Positions 19,017 to 26,871 of a stretch of 64,000 nucleotides of DNA are shown here, piece by piece. The position numbers and the translations under genes were made by a program. The notes beneath the pieces are model-generated. The model was not told where the DNA came from. It saw only the letters and a program-made list of their open reading frames with translations, and did not search any database. Location: positions 7,564,001-7,628,000 of the forward strand of contig NZ_CP109149.1 of NCBI RefSeq assembly GCF_035920345.1, read 5' to 3'. Source of the DNA: Nocardia vinacea. Lineage in GTDB: Bacteria > Actinomycetota > Actinomycetes > Mycobacteriales > Mycobacteriaceae. Every line of letters starts with the position of its first letter. The stretch's first letter is position 1.

Positions 19017-19903
19017 TACGTTGTCCCGTTCTGCTCGGACGTCGAGGCCGTCGTCGCGTTGGCCTTCATCGACTTGGCGTTCATACCGCCGAGCGAGTCC
19101 GCGCCGACCTCGGCATTGTGCGCATGCGCGAAGTGATGCAGGCCGAATACCGAATCCATGCCCGCCCGCATGCCCATTAGATCCTCGGCCTGGTTGACCG
19201 CCTTCTTGGTCAGCGCGAGCCCGAATTGCGGCATGGTGGCGATCTTTTCGGCCAGTTCGAGGGTTTCGGTCTCGAGCTGGTCGCGCGGCACGACGCGATT
19301 GACCATGCCCCATTCCTTCGCCTGCGCCGCATCGAAGCGGTCACCGGTGAACAGGAACTCCTTGGCCGCGCGCGGACCCATCACCCACGGATGTGCAAAA
19401 TACTCCACACCCGGAATGCCCATGCGCACAACGGGATCGGAGAAGAAGGCGTCATCGGAAGCGATGATCAGATCGCAGACCCAGGCCAGCATGAGCCCGC
19501 CCGCGATGCAGGCGCCCTGCACCATGGCAATGGTCGGCTTCGGAATTTCCCGCCAGCGTCGGCACATACCGAGGTACACCTCGAGTTCGCGCGCGAAACG
19601 CTGGTCACCGCCGACCTTGTCGACGTGATCCCACCAGAGCGCGGCCTTGTTCTGATAGCGCACATGGTGATCACGGCCTGGAGTGCCGATATCGTGCCCG
19701 GCGCTGAAGTGTTTTCCATTGCCTGCCAGGACGATTACGCCGACCTCGGGATCCTCGACCGCGCGCTCGAAGGCGGCATCGAGGGCGTAGGTCATCACCG
19801 AATTCTGCGCATTGCGGTAGTCGGGCCGGTTGAGCGTCACGATGGCTACCCGCCCGCGTCGTTCATACGTGACGACGTCCGGCTCATAGGGGATCTCGGA
19901 CAT
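19016..19903 (-). CDS. Enoyl-CoA hydratase/crotonase family protein in the fadD3-fadE31 operon
   Basis: The 295-residue crotonase-fold protein has oxyanion-hole segments GNGKHFSAGHDIG and QGACIAGGLMLAW and the family region SDPVVRMGIPGVEYFAHPWVMG. A long insert follows the first motif (HHVRYQNKAALWWDHVDKVGG). It is not at this position in M. tuberculosis but resembles EchA13-type crotonases that accompany KstR2-regulated genes in other actinobacteria; that link is from memory. The C-terminus is Ala/Ser/Thr-rich. It shares one base with the fadD3 stop (TAATG) and one with the fadE31 start, so it is translated within the operon. Confidence 0.85.
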   Translation of the reverse strand: MSEIPYEPDVVTYERRGRVAIVTLNRPDYRNAQNSVMTYALDAAFERAVEDPEVGVIVLAGNGKHFSAGHDIGTPGRDHHVRYQNKAALWWDHVDKVGGDQRFARELEVYLGMCRRWREIPKPTIAMVQGACIAGGLMLAWVCDLIIASDDAFFSDPVVRMGIPGVEYFAHPWVMGPRAAKEFLFTGDRFDAAQAKEWGMVNRVVPRDQLETETLELAEKIATMPQFGLALTKKAVNQAEDLMGMRAGMDSVFGLHHFAHAHNAEVGADSLGGMNAKSMKANATTASTSEQNGTT

Positions 19904-21462
19904 TACGACTTCTCCTCACGTAGTTCACGTTTCAGCACTTTCCCGGCCGCGCTATAGGGCAATTGGTCCCGGAATTCGATGAACCGCGGCACCTTGAAAT
20001 TCGCCAGCACCGTGCTCGCATGTGCGCGCACCTGCTCCTCGGTCAGCTCCGCGCCGGGCTTGCGCACCACAAATGCCTTGCCCACCTCGCCCATCCGGGT
20101 ATCCGGCACCCCGATGACCGCGGATTCGGCCACCCCGTCGAGCCGGGCCAGCGCCTGTTCCACCTCCGCCGGATACACATTGAATCCGCCGGAGATGTAC
20201 ATGTCCTTGAGTCGATCGGTGATCTTCAGATAGCCGCGCTCGTCGATCGTGCCGATATCGCCGGTGTGCAGCCAGCCCTCGGTATCGATGGTTTCGGCGG
20301 TGCTTTCCGGATCGTTGAGGTAGCCGAGCATGACGTTGGGGCCGCGCAGCAGCACCTCGCCCTGCGGACTCAGCCGCAGTTCGAAATCGGCGATCGGCCG
20401 GCCGCAGGTGCCCGCGATGGTCGCGGCATCGTCGTCCGCGCCGCACATGGTGCCGAATCCCGCGGCCTCGGAGAGTCCGTAGCCGGTGATGACGACATCG
20501 AAGTCGAGTTCCGAACGCATGCGCTCGACCAGCACCACCGGTACGGTCGCGGCGCCGGTGACGGCGACCCGCAGGGTGCTCAGGTCGAAGTTGTCCCGGT
20601 CCGGGAAGTCCAGGATCGTCTGGTAGATGGTCGGCGGTCCAGGCAAAACCGTGACCTTCTCTTCGCCGACCAATCGCATGGTCACCGGCACATCGAAGGT
20701 CGCCTGCGGAATGATCGTCGCGCCGGTCACCAGGCACGCGAGAATGCCTGCCTTGTAACCGAAGTTGTGGAAGAACGGACTGACCACCAGGTAGCGATCG
20801 GAGCTGTCGAGGGTGGTGCATTCGGCCCAGGCCCGCACCACCGACAGCGCCTGCCGATGCGCGACCAACGTGCCCTTGCTGCGTCCGGTGGTGCCGGAGG
20901 TGAACAGGATGTCGGAAATATCCTCGGGGTCGACATCCTCGGCGCGTTCGACGGCGTCGGCCAACGGGACGGATTCGGCTATTTCCGCCAGCTGCGACCA
21001 GTTCAGCGCGGTGGGATCGTCGGTATCCGACTCGACCGGAATGACCACCACCGTATCGATATGCAATTCCGTTGCTGCGGCACGCAATTCGGCCAACCGA
21101 TCACGGCCGAGGAAGGTTCCGGCAATGAACAGCGCCTTGGCTTCGACTCGCTGCAACACATCGGCGGCCTCGTCCGCGACGTAGCGGGTATTCAACGGCA
21201 CCAAGGCCGCGCCCGCGTAGTGCGCGGCCAGGGCGGCGATCACCCAGTGATAGGTATTCGGCGCCCACATGGCGACCCGATCGCCCGACTGCACGCCACG
21301 GGCGATGAGGGCCCGCGCCACCTCCTGCACCGCCGATAGCAACTGCGCCCAGTCCAGCCGCATCTCGCCGTCGCCGAGGGCGGGCGCGGTGCCGAAGGTG
21401 CGCGCGGCATCGTGCAGTGCCATGGGTGTCGTTTGTGCAGGGGTTGTCACGGGTGTCCTCAC
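19903..21462 (-). CDS. fadD3: HIP-CoA ligase FadD3
   Basis: The 519-residue adenylate-forming ligase has the AMP-binding motif DILFTSGTTGRSKG, the core YGLSEAAGFGTMCG, GWLHTGDIG and the C-terminal DRLKDMYISGGFNVYPAEVE. The sequence closely follows Rv3561. FadD3 activates 3aalpha-H-4alpha(3'-propanoate)-7abeta-methylhexahydro-1,5-indanedione (HIP), and HIP-CoA is the effector that releases KstR2. The GTG start gives MRTPVTTPAQ; ATG 21423 (MALHDAARTF) is an alternative. It is the first gene of the leftward operon and divergent from fadE30, with one KstR2-type box in the 85-base gap. Confidence 0.93.
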   Translation of the reverse strand: MRTPVTTPAQTTPMALHDAARTFGTAPALGDGEMRLDWAQLLSAVQEVARALIARGVQSGDRVAMWAPNTYHWVIAALAAHYAGAALVPLNTRYVADEAADVLQRVEAKALFIAGTFLGRDRLAELRAAATELHIDTVVVIPVESDTDDPTALNWSQLAEIAESVPLADAVERAEDVDPEDISDILFTSGTTGRSKGTLVAHRQALSVVRAWAECTTLDSSDRYLVVSPFFHNFGYKAGILACLVTGATIIPQATFDVPVTMRLVGEEKVTVLPGPPTIYQTILDFPDRDNFDLSTLRVAVTGAATVPVVLVERMRSELDFDVVITGYGLSEAAGFGTMCGADDDAATIAGTCGRPIADFELRLSPQGEVLLRGPNVMLGYLNDPESTAETIDTEGWLHTGDIGTIDERGYLKITDRLKDMYISGGFNVYPAEVEQALARLDGVAESAVIGVPDTRMGEVGKAFVVRKPGAELTEEQVRAHASTVLANFKVPRFIEFRDQLPYSAAGKVLKRELREEKS

Positions 21463-21517
21463 CGTCGGCGGGGTCTTTTGCTGCCTTTGCTCGATAAAAG
21501 CGGTCCGCCTCTAACAA

Positions 21518-21531
21518 AGCAAGTGCTTGGT
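21518..21531. promoter_or_regulatory. KstR2 operator in the fadD3/fadE30 divergent promoter
   Basis: AGCAAGTGCTTGGT matches the published KstR2 consensus AnCAAGnnCTTGnT at every fixed position. It lies 56 bases from the fadD3 start and 17 bases from the fadE30 GTG, so one dimer can control both directions. Confidence 0.88.
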
Positions 21532-21547
21532 AGGTTATCCTACCGAC

Positions 21548-22795
21548 GTGGTTGCGATCCAGGCATCAGATTCCGACAAGGGGGGCGGGCCCACGGGGGG
21601 CGGGAAAAGCACAACGCAGGGGGGTGGGAACAATACTGCCGCACAGGACGCGCGGTTTTCCGCAGAAGTGCGCGAGTGGTTGGCCGAGAACCTCGATGGC
21701 GAGTTCCGCGAGTTGCGTGGACTCGGCGGGCCCGGCCGTGAACACGAGGCCTTCGAGGAACGCCTCGCCTGGGACCGGCATCTGGCCGCCGCCGGATGGA
21801 CCTGCTTGGGTTGGCCCAAGGAGTGGGGCGGGCGCGAGGCCTCGGTGCGCCAGCAGGTGATCTTCCATGAGGAATACGCCAAAGCTAATGCGCCTGCACG
21901 GGTTTCCCACGTCGGTGAGGAACTGCTCGGTCCGACGGTATTGGCCTTCGGCACCCAGGCTCAGAAGGAGCGGTTCCTGCCGGGCGTCCGGAATGTGACC
22001 GAGCTGTGGTGCCAGGGCTACTCCGAACCCGGCGCGGGCTCGGATTTGGCGGCCATCACCACCAGCGCCCAGCTCGACGGCGACGAATGGTCGATCAACG
22101 GCCAGAAGATCTGGACTTCGCTGGCCCATGTGGCCGACTGGTGCTTCGTCGTCGCGCGCACCGAAAAGGGTTCGACCCGGCACAAGGGCCTTTCCTACCT
22201 GCTGGTTCCGATGCATCAGCCCGGTATCGAGGTCCGCCCGATCATCCAGCTGACCGGCACCTCGGAATTCAACGAGGTCTTCTTCGACGATGCCCGCACC
22301 GCCGCGGACCTGGTCGTCGGCGAACCCGGTGACGGTTGGCGCATCGCCATGGGCACGCTCACCTTCGAGCGCGGCATCTCCACCCTCGGCCAGCAGATCC
22401 GCTTCGCCCGCGAACTGGCCGATATCGAGGCATTGGCCCGCCGCACCGGCGCGGCCGACGACCCGTTGATCGCCGACCGCTTCGATCGGGCATGGGTCGG
22501 CCTGCGCGTGCTGCGCGCCCACGCCCTGCGCACCATGCAGGACAGCACCGCAGACGACGGCGGCCAAGCCTCGGTTTCGAAGCTGCTGTGGGCGAACTGG
22601 CATCGCGGCCTCGGCGAATTGGCCATGGCCGTGCTCGGCCCCGCCGGTCTGGTGGCCGATGAGCACGATCTCAACGAATGGCAGCGGCTGTATCTGTTCA
22701 CCCGCGCCGACACGATCTACGGAGGTTCGAACGAAGTGCAGCGCAATATCATCTCCGAGCGCGTGCTCGGCCTGCCGCGGGAGGCTCGCTCATGA
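21548..22795 (+). CDS. fadE30: Acyl-CoA dehydrogenase FadE30
   Basis: The 415-residue protein has full-length acyl-CoA dehydrogenase motifs: WPKEWGGREAS, GYSEPGAGSDLAA, NGQKIWTSLAHVADW and TIYGGSNEVQRNIISERVLGLPRE. It corresponds to Rv3560c, which dehydrogenates HIP-CoA or an early derivative. The GTG start lies just after the KstR2 box; a TTG start within the box is unlikely. The first about 30 residues form a Gly-rich linker (DKGGGPTGGGKSTTQGGGNN) that homologues lack and that recalls repeat element A. It overlaps the following SDR by four bases. Confidence 0.92.
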   Translation: MVAIQASDSDKGGGPTGGGKSTTQGGGNNTAAQDARFSAEVREWLAENLDGEFRELRGLGGPGREHEAFEERLAWDRHLAAAGWTCLGWPKEWGGREASVRQQVIFHEEYAKANAPARVSHVGEELLGPTVLAFGTQAQKERFLPGVRNVTELWCQGYSEPGAGSDLAAITTSAQLDGDEWSINGQKIWTSLAHVADWCFVVARTEKGSTRHKGLSYLLVPMHQPGIEVRPIIQLTGTSEFNEVFFDDARTAADLVVGEPGDGWRIAMGTLTFERGISTLGQQIRFARELADIEALARRTGAADDPLIADRFDRAWVGLRVLRAHALRTMQDSTADDGGQASVSKLLWANWHRGLGELAMAVLGPAGLVADEHDLNEWQRLYLFTRADTIYGGSNEVQRNIISERVLGLPREARS

Positions 22796-23589
22796 GTGGA
22801 CCGCTTTCTATTGCGCCGCAGCCTATTCCGGGGCACGGCCTGCTGACCGGACGCAATGCCGTCGTCACCGCCGCGGCGGGCACCGGCATCGGCTCCGCCA
22901 CCGCGCGCAGGCTGCTTGCCGAGGGTGCCGATGTAGTCGTATCCGACTGGCACGAGCGACGTCTCGCCGAAACCGAGGTCGAGCTGAAGGCCGAATTCCC
23001 GGAGCGCCGGGTCGCCTCGATCGTGTGCGATGTACAGAGCACCGAACAGGTCAACGAGTTGATCCGCGGCGCCGCAACCGCATTGGGTCGCATCGACATC
23101 ATGGTCAACAATGCCGGACTCGGCGGCGAGACCCCGGTCGTCGATATGACCGACGAGCAGTGGGATCGAGTCCTGGACATCACCCTCAACGGCACCTTCC
23201 GCTGTACCCGTGCCGCCCTCGGCTACTTCCGCGATGCGGGCCACGGCGGCGTCATCGTCAATAACGCCAGCGTGCTCGGCTGGCGCGCGCAATACGGCCA
23301 GGCCCACTACGCCGCCGCCAAGGCCGGCGTCATGGCCCTGACCCGCTGCAGTGCCGTTGAAGCCGCCGAACTCGGCGTTCGCATCAATGCCGTCGCCCCG
23401 AGCATCGCCAGGCACGCCTTCCTGGACAAGGTCAGTTCGACCGAACTGCTCGACCGCCTCTCCGAGCGCGAAGCCTTCGGCCGCGCCGCCGAACCATGGG
23501 AAGTCGCCGCCACGATCGCCATGCTGGCCAGTGACTACACCACCTACCTCACCGGCGAAGTCGTATCGATCAGCAGTCAGCGCGCCTGA
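22792..23589 (+). CDS. Short-chain dehydrogenase in the fadE30 operon (Rv3559c homologue)
   Basis: The 265-residue SDR has a cofactor motif AAAGTGIGSATARRLL (TxxxGxG type), NNAG (MVNNAGLGGETP) and the catalytic YxxxK in QAHYAAAKAG, with Ser in NNASVLGW. It is expected to oxidise a hydroxyacyl-CoA intermediate of HIP degradation. The ATG start overlaps the fadE30 stop (ATGA); longer upstream starts would run into fadE30. Position matches Rv3559c. Confidence 0.88.
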   Translation: MSGPLSIAPQPIPGHGLLTGRNAVVTAAAGTGIGSATARRLLAEGADVVVSDWHERRLAETEVELKAEFPERRVASIVCDVQSTEQVNELIRGAATALGRIDIMVNNAGLGGETPVVDMTDEQWDRVLDITLNGTFRCTRAALGYFRDAGHGGVIVNNASVLGWRAQYGQAHYAAAKAGVMALTRCSAVEAAELGVRINAVAPSIARHAFLDKVSSTELLDRLSEREAFGRAAEPWEVAATIAMLASDYTTYLTGEVVSISSQRA

Positions 23590-23612
23590 CCAACGCAACA
23601 ACGTTCGCGGCC

Positions 23613-23880
23613 CGTCTCGCGTCCGAGAGGCCGAAGCGCATGTGCCGCAGTCGCGGGACTTGACCATCCGTTGCGTGTGCATAGGTGGCCGAGCGATCCG
23701 CTATCGGTGACCGCAACGGCGACTCTTACGAGCGACCCGTTCGCTCGCGTCCGAGTCGTCGAAGCGCGTGTGCCGCACGCGCGCGGCTTGACCATCCGTT
23801 GCGTGTGCATTGGGTGCTGAACGATCCGCTATCAGTGACCGCAACCGAGCGAGTCTTACGAGAGACACCAGGGGCCGCGA
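23613..23880. repeat. Repeat family B, two tandem copies
   Basis: Two diverged copies of a roughly 130-bp unit lie head to tail with a period of 128 bases. GACCATCCGTTGCGTGTGCAT occurs at about 23662 and again at 23790. GATCCGCTATCGGTGACCGCAA and CGCGTCCGAG are also repeated. Similar sequence in inverted orientation lies upstream of purA. No open reading frame is convincing. The 400-base gap between the SDR and the next gene is largely made of this element. Confidence 0.78.
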
Positions 23881-24001
23881 ACACGCAGCGCCGAAGGCGC
23901 TGCCATCAGACACCTTCTGATCAGGTAAAAAAGGCCGGGACGCAGGGTGTCCACGTGTGCAATGCTGGGAGTGGTCGAATCCCGCACTCCCCTAAGGGGC
24001 G

Positions 24002-24736
24002 ATGGCTATGGGGCAGGATCGCCCACAGGCCCGCGAACAACTGGAACTCGAATTGGTGCGCGAAGTCGTGCTGGCCAGGCGACGGCTGGACAGCATGGTG
24101 CTCGCGGCACTCACCCTCGGTGCCGAACTCATGGACCACACGTCCGAGCGCGCGACCGCGGCCCGGGCCGCCCAGATTCTCGAGGAGTATGCGATCGACG
24201 AGTCCGAGGTCGCCCGCGATCCGCGCGGTGCGCTGCGCGCTGATATGGCACGCGACTACGAACGTGCCTGCCGCAGCGGGCGCAGTGCCGCATCGCTCGG
24301 ATCCGAACAGGACCGCAGGCGGCGACGGCAAATGGCACTGTTGTGCGAGGTGCGAGCGGATCTGCTCGACGTCATTCGCAAATGCCGCAAATTCCGCTTC
24401 GATCGCGTGGAATTCGCCGACGAGATCGCCCAAGGCCTGTGCGCCGCTACGGACAAGCTGGTGGTCGGCGCGGATATGGATACCTATCGAGCCTGGCAGC
24501 GCGGCATGATCCTCAAACTCATCGAGGAGCCGGTTCCATTCGGCCCACCGCGCGTCATGGCCACCGTGGACGCGGGCCCGGATCGCAGTCCGCTGACCGT
24601 CGAATGGGACAGCTGTGAGCGCAGACTCGCGCTGGTCGCCCGGATGGCGCGCGCAGGCGTCTCACCGGTCGTGATCTGCGACCGGCTCCTTGCCGACTTG
24701 TCGGTGTCGTCACCACTGCGCTATTCGATGCGCTGA
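24002..24736 (+). CDS. Protein of unknown function between the fadE30 operon and kstR2
   Basis: The 244-residue product is charged and mostly helical. It is rich in Arg, Glu and Ala and has no membrane segment, signal peptide or catalytic motif I recognise. Segments such as QLELELVREVVLARRRLDS and RRRRQMALLCEVRADLLD suggest amphipathic helices. I do not recognise the family. In M. tuberculosis this slot is occupied by PPE64, so the gene is lineage-specific here. Codon use looks like the neighbours. It is 46 bases upstream of the kstR2 start and ends before the KstR2 box, so it may have its own promoter in the repeat region. Confidence 0.65.
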   Translation: MAMGQDRPQAREQLELELVREVVLARRRLDSMVLAALTLGAELMDHTSERATAARAAQILEEYAIDESEVARDPRGALRADMARDYERACRSGRSAASLGSEQDRRRRRQMALLCEVRADLLDVIRKCRKFRFDRVEFADEIAQGLCAATDKLVVGADMDTYRAWQRGMILKLIEEPVPFGPPRVMATVDAGPDRSPLTVEWDSCERRLALVARMARAGVSPVVICDRLLADLSVSSPLRYSMR

Positions 24737-24761
24737 CCAATCGAGGTACGCCGCTAGCCCA

Positions 24762-24775
24762 AGCAAATGCTTGGT
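24762..24775. promoter_or_regulatory. KstR2-type operator upstream of kstR2
   Basis: AGCAAATGCTTGGT matches the KstR2 consensus AnCAAGnnCTTGnT with one change (A for G in the left half). It ends 6 bases before the kstR2 start, which fits tight autoregulation. Confidence 0.8.
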
Positions 24776-24781
24776 TGTATT

Positions 24782-25387
24782 ATGGGCCGTGTGACCGCAC
24801 CAGACGCCTCGAAATCAGCTCGGCGCAATGAATTGCTCGCACTCGCGGCCCAACTGTTCGCCGAGCGTGGACTGCGTGCGACCACCGTGCGGGATATCGC
24901 CGATGCGGCCGGGATTCTATCGGGGAGCCTCTATCACCACTTCGATTCCAAGGAGTCGATGGTCGACGAGATTCTGCGCGGCTTTCTCGACGATCTGTTC
25001 GGCCGGTATCGGGAGATCGTGGCCTCCGGGCTCAGTTCGCGAGATACCTTGGAAGCCTTGGTGATCGCGTCCTACGAATCCTTCGACCGCTCACACGCCG
25101 CGGTGGCGATCTACCAGGCCGAGGCCAAGCGCCTGCGCGATTCGGAGCGGTTCACCTATATCGCGGACTACAACCGCGAATTCCGCGAGCTGTGGCACCG
25201 GGTGTTGATCAATGGCGTCGAGGACGGCAGCTTCCGCCCGGAACTCGACGTCGAATTGGCCTACCGGTTCCTCCGGGACACGGTTTGGGTTGCGGTGCGG
25301 TGGTACGAGCCCGGCGGCTCGATCACCGTCGAGAACCTCGCCAAGCAGTACCTGACCATCGTGCTCGACGGCCTCACCGTGCCGTAG
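24782..25387 (+). CDS. kstR2: TetR-family repressor KstR2
   Basis: The 201-residue TetR protein has the DNA-binding domain near residues 15-60 (TTVRDIADAAGILSGSLYHHFDSKESMVDEIL). The ligand domain contains VAIYQAEAKRLRDSERFTYI and YRFLRDTVWVAVRWYEPGGS. Sequence and context (between the fadE30 operon and fadA6) match Rv3557c. KstR2 represses HIP-degradation genes and is released by HIP-CoA. The start at ATG 24782 (MGRVTAPDAS) is preferred; ATG 24767 lies inside the operator and GTG 24791 is also possible. Confidence 0.94.
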   Translation: MGRVTAPDASKSARRNELLALAAQLFAERGLRATTVRDIADAAGILSGSLYHHFDSKESMVDEILRGFLDDLFGRYREIVASGLSSRDTLEALVIASYESFDRSHAAVAIYQAEAKRLRDSERFTYIADYNREFRELWHRVLINGVEDGSFRPELDVELAYRFLRDTVWVAVRWYEPGGSITVENLAKQYLTIVLDGLTVP

Positions 25388-25395
25388 TTGATCTT

Positions 25396-25456
25396 GGCGG
25401 TCGCGGGGCCCTCCATGGTTACGCAAGCTACCGCCTCCGGGCCCGTCGCTCCCGCC
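25396..25456. repeat. Repeat element C, copy 2, between kstR2 and fadA6
   Basis: This 61-bp copy is inverted relative to copies 1 and 3. Outer arms GGCGG/CCGCC and inner arms GGGCCC/GGGCCC enclose the core TACCGCCTCC with ACGCAAGC. It starts 9 bases after the kstR2 stop and ends 25 bases before fadA6, so it will be in the transcript if the two are cotranscribed. Confidence 0.8.
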
Positions 25457-25481
25457 GGGCAACACCAAGTAGGAGTTCCAG

Positions 25482-26684
25482 ATGTCAGCACCATCCGCTC
25501 GCCGCCCGTACGCCCCGCTGCGGGATGCCTATGTGATCGACGCGGTGCGCACCCCGGTCGGCAAGCGCAATGGCGCGCTGGCCGCGGTGCATCCGGCCGA
25601 TCTCGGCGCGGCCGCACTGCGCGGGCTGCTGGACCGCAACCCGATCGATCCGGCGGTGGTCGACGATGTGATCGTCGGCTGCGTCGACAATATCGGCCCG
25701 CAGGCGGGCAACATCGGCCGCACCATGTGGCTGGCCGCCGGTTATCCGGAGGAAGTTCCCGGGGTCACCGTCGACCGGCAATGCGGATCTTCCCAGCAGG
25801 CCATCAATTTCGGCGCGCAGGCCATCATGAGCGGCACCGCCGAGGTGATCGTCGCGGGCGGCGTGCAGAACATGAGCGCGATCCCGATCTCGGCGGCCAT
25901 GTTGGCGGGCAAGGAATATGGTTTCGACGCACCGTTCGTCGGTGCGCAGGGCTGGGACCATCGCTATGGCACCGCCGAGGTTTCGCAGTTCAACGGTGCG
26001 CAGATGATCGCCGACAAGTGGGATATCAGCCGAGAAGAGATGGAGCGCTGGGCATTGCGCAGCCATGAGCGCGCCCGCGATGCCATCAAGAACGGCCGCT
26101 TCGACGGTGAGATCGTGCCCGTCGGTGATTTCTGGATCGACCAGGGACCGCGCGAGACCTCGCTCGAGAAGATGGCGTCGCTGCCCGTGCTCGCCGAGGG
26201 CAGCACGCTGACCGCCGCGGTCGCCAGCCAGATCTCCGACGGCGCGAGCGCGACCCTGCTCGCCTCCGAATGGGCTGTCGCGGAATACGGATTGCGCCCG
26301 CGCGCCCGCATCCACCATGTGAGCGCCCGTGGCGCCGACCCGATCATGATGCTCTCCGGCCCGATTCCGGCCACCAAGTGGGCGCTGGAGAAGACCGGTC
26401 TGACCATCGAGGATATCGATGTCGTCGAGATCAACGAGGCCTTCGCGCCGGTCGTGCTCGCCTGGCTGCGGGAGACCGGCGCCGATCCGGAGAAGGTGAA
26501 CGTCAACGGCGGCGCGATCGCCCTCGGCCACCCGCTCGGCGCCACCGGCGCAAAGCTTTTCGCCACCCTGCTCAATGAGCTGGAACGCCGCAACGGCCGC
26601 TACGGCCTGCTCACCATCTGCGAAGGCGGCGGCACCGCCAACGCAACGATTATCGAGCGCTTGTCCGCCTCCCCGAATATTTAG
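25482..26684 (+). CDS. fadA6: Thiolase FadA6
   Basis: The 400-residue thiolase has nucleophile Cys101 in [25 protein letters not shown] with the active-site His, and the second Cys in TICEGGGTANA. It corresponds to Rv3556c. FadA6 cleaves a beta-ketoacyl-CoA formed after opening of steroid rings C and D. Length is normal. AGGAG sits about 7 bases before the ATG. It is downstream of kstR2 in the same direction and convergent with ipdC. Confidence 0.93.
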   Translation: MSAPSARRPYAPLRDAYVIDAVRTPVGKRNGALAAVHPADLGAAALRGLLDRNPIDPAVVDDVIVGCVDNIGPQAGNIGRTMWLAAGYPEEVPGVTVDRQCGSSQQAINFGAQAIMSGTAEVIVAGGVQNMSAIPISAAMLAGKEYGFDAPFVGAQGWDHRYGTAEVSQFNGAQMIADKWDISREEMERWALRSHERARDAIKNGRFDGEIVPVGDFWIDQGPRETSLEKMASLPVLAEGSTLTAAVASQISDGASATLLASEWAVAEYGLRPRARIHHVSARGADPIMMLSGPIPATKWALEKTGLTIEDIDVVEINEAFAPVVLAWLRETGADPEKVNVNGGAIALGHPLGATGAKLFATLLNELERRNGRYGLLTICEGGGTANATIIERLSASPNI

Positions 26685-26805
26685 GCCATACAAGTAAGAG
26701 CCGCACGGCTTTTCGACAGGTCCTGCGTCGGATGCCGGGTCGACTGTTGGGCGTGCCCGACGAGTTACCCATGTACCCACGAGACCAGTTGTCGCCGAGA
26801 AGTTG

Positions 26806-26842
26806 AAAGGCCGCTCCGGTCGGCAGGACCGGGGCGGCCTTT
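26806..26842. terminator. Bidirectional terminator between fadA6 and ipdC
   Basis: AAAGGCCGCTCCGGTC pairs with GACCGGGGCGGCCTTT across a 5-base loop (16 pairs with one G-T wobble). The AAA and TTT flanks serve both strands, which suits the convergent genes on either side. Nothing else is evident in the 187-base gap. Confidence 0.85.
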
Positions 26843-26871
26843 CGGTATTTCCGACTTGTACGCCGGTTCGA

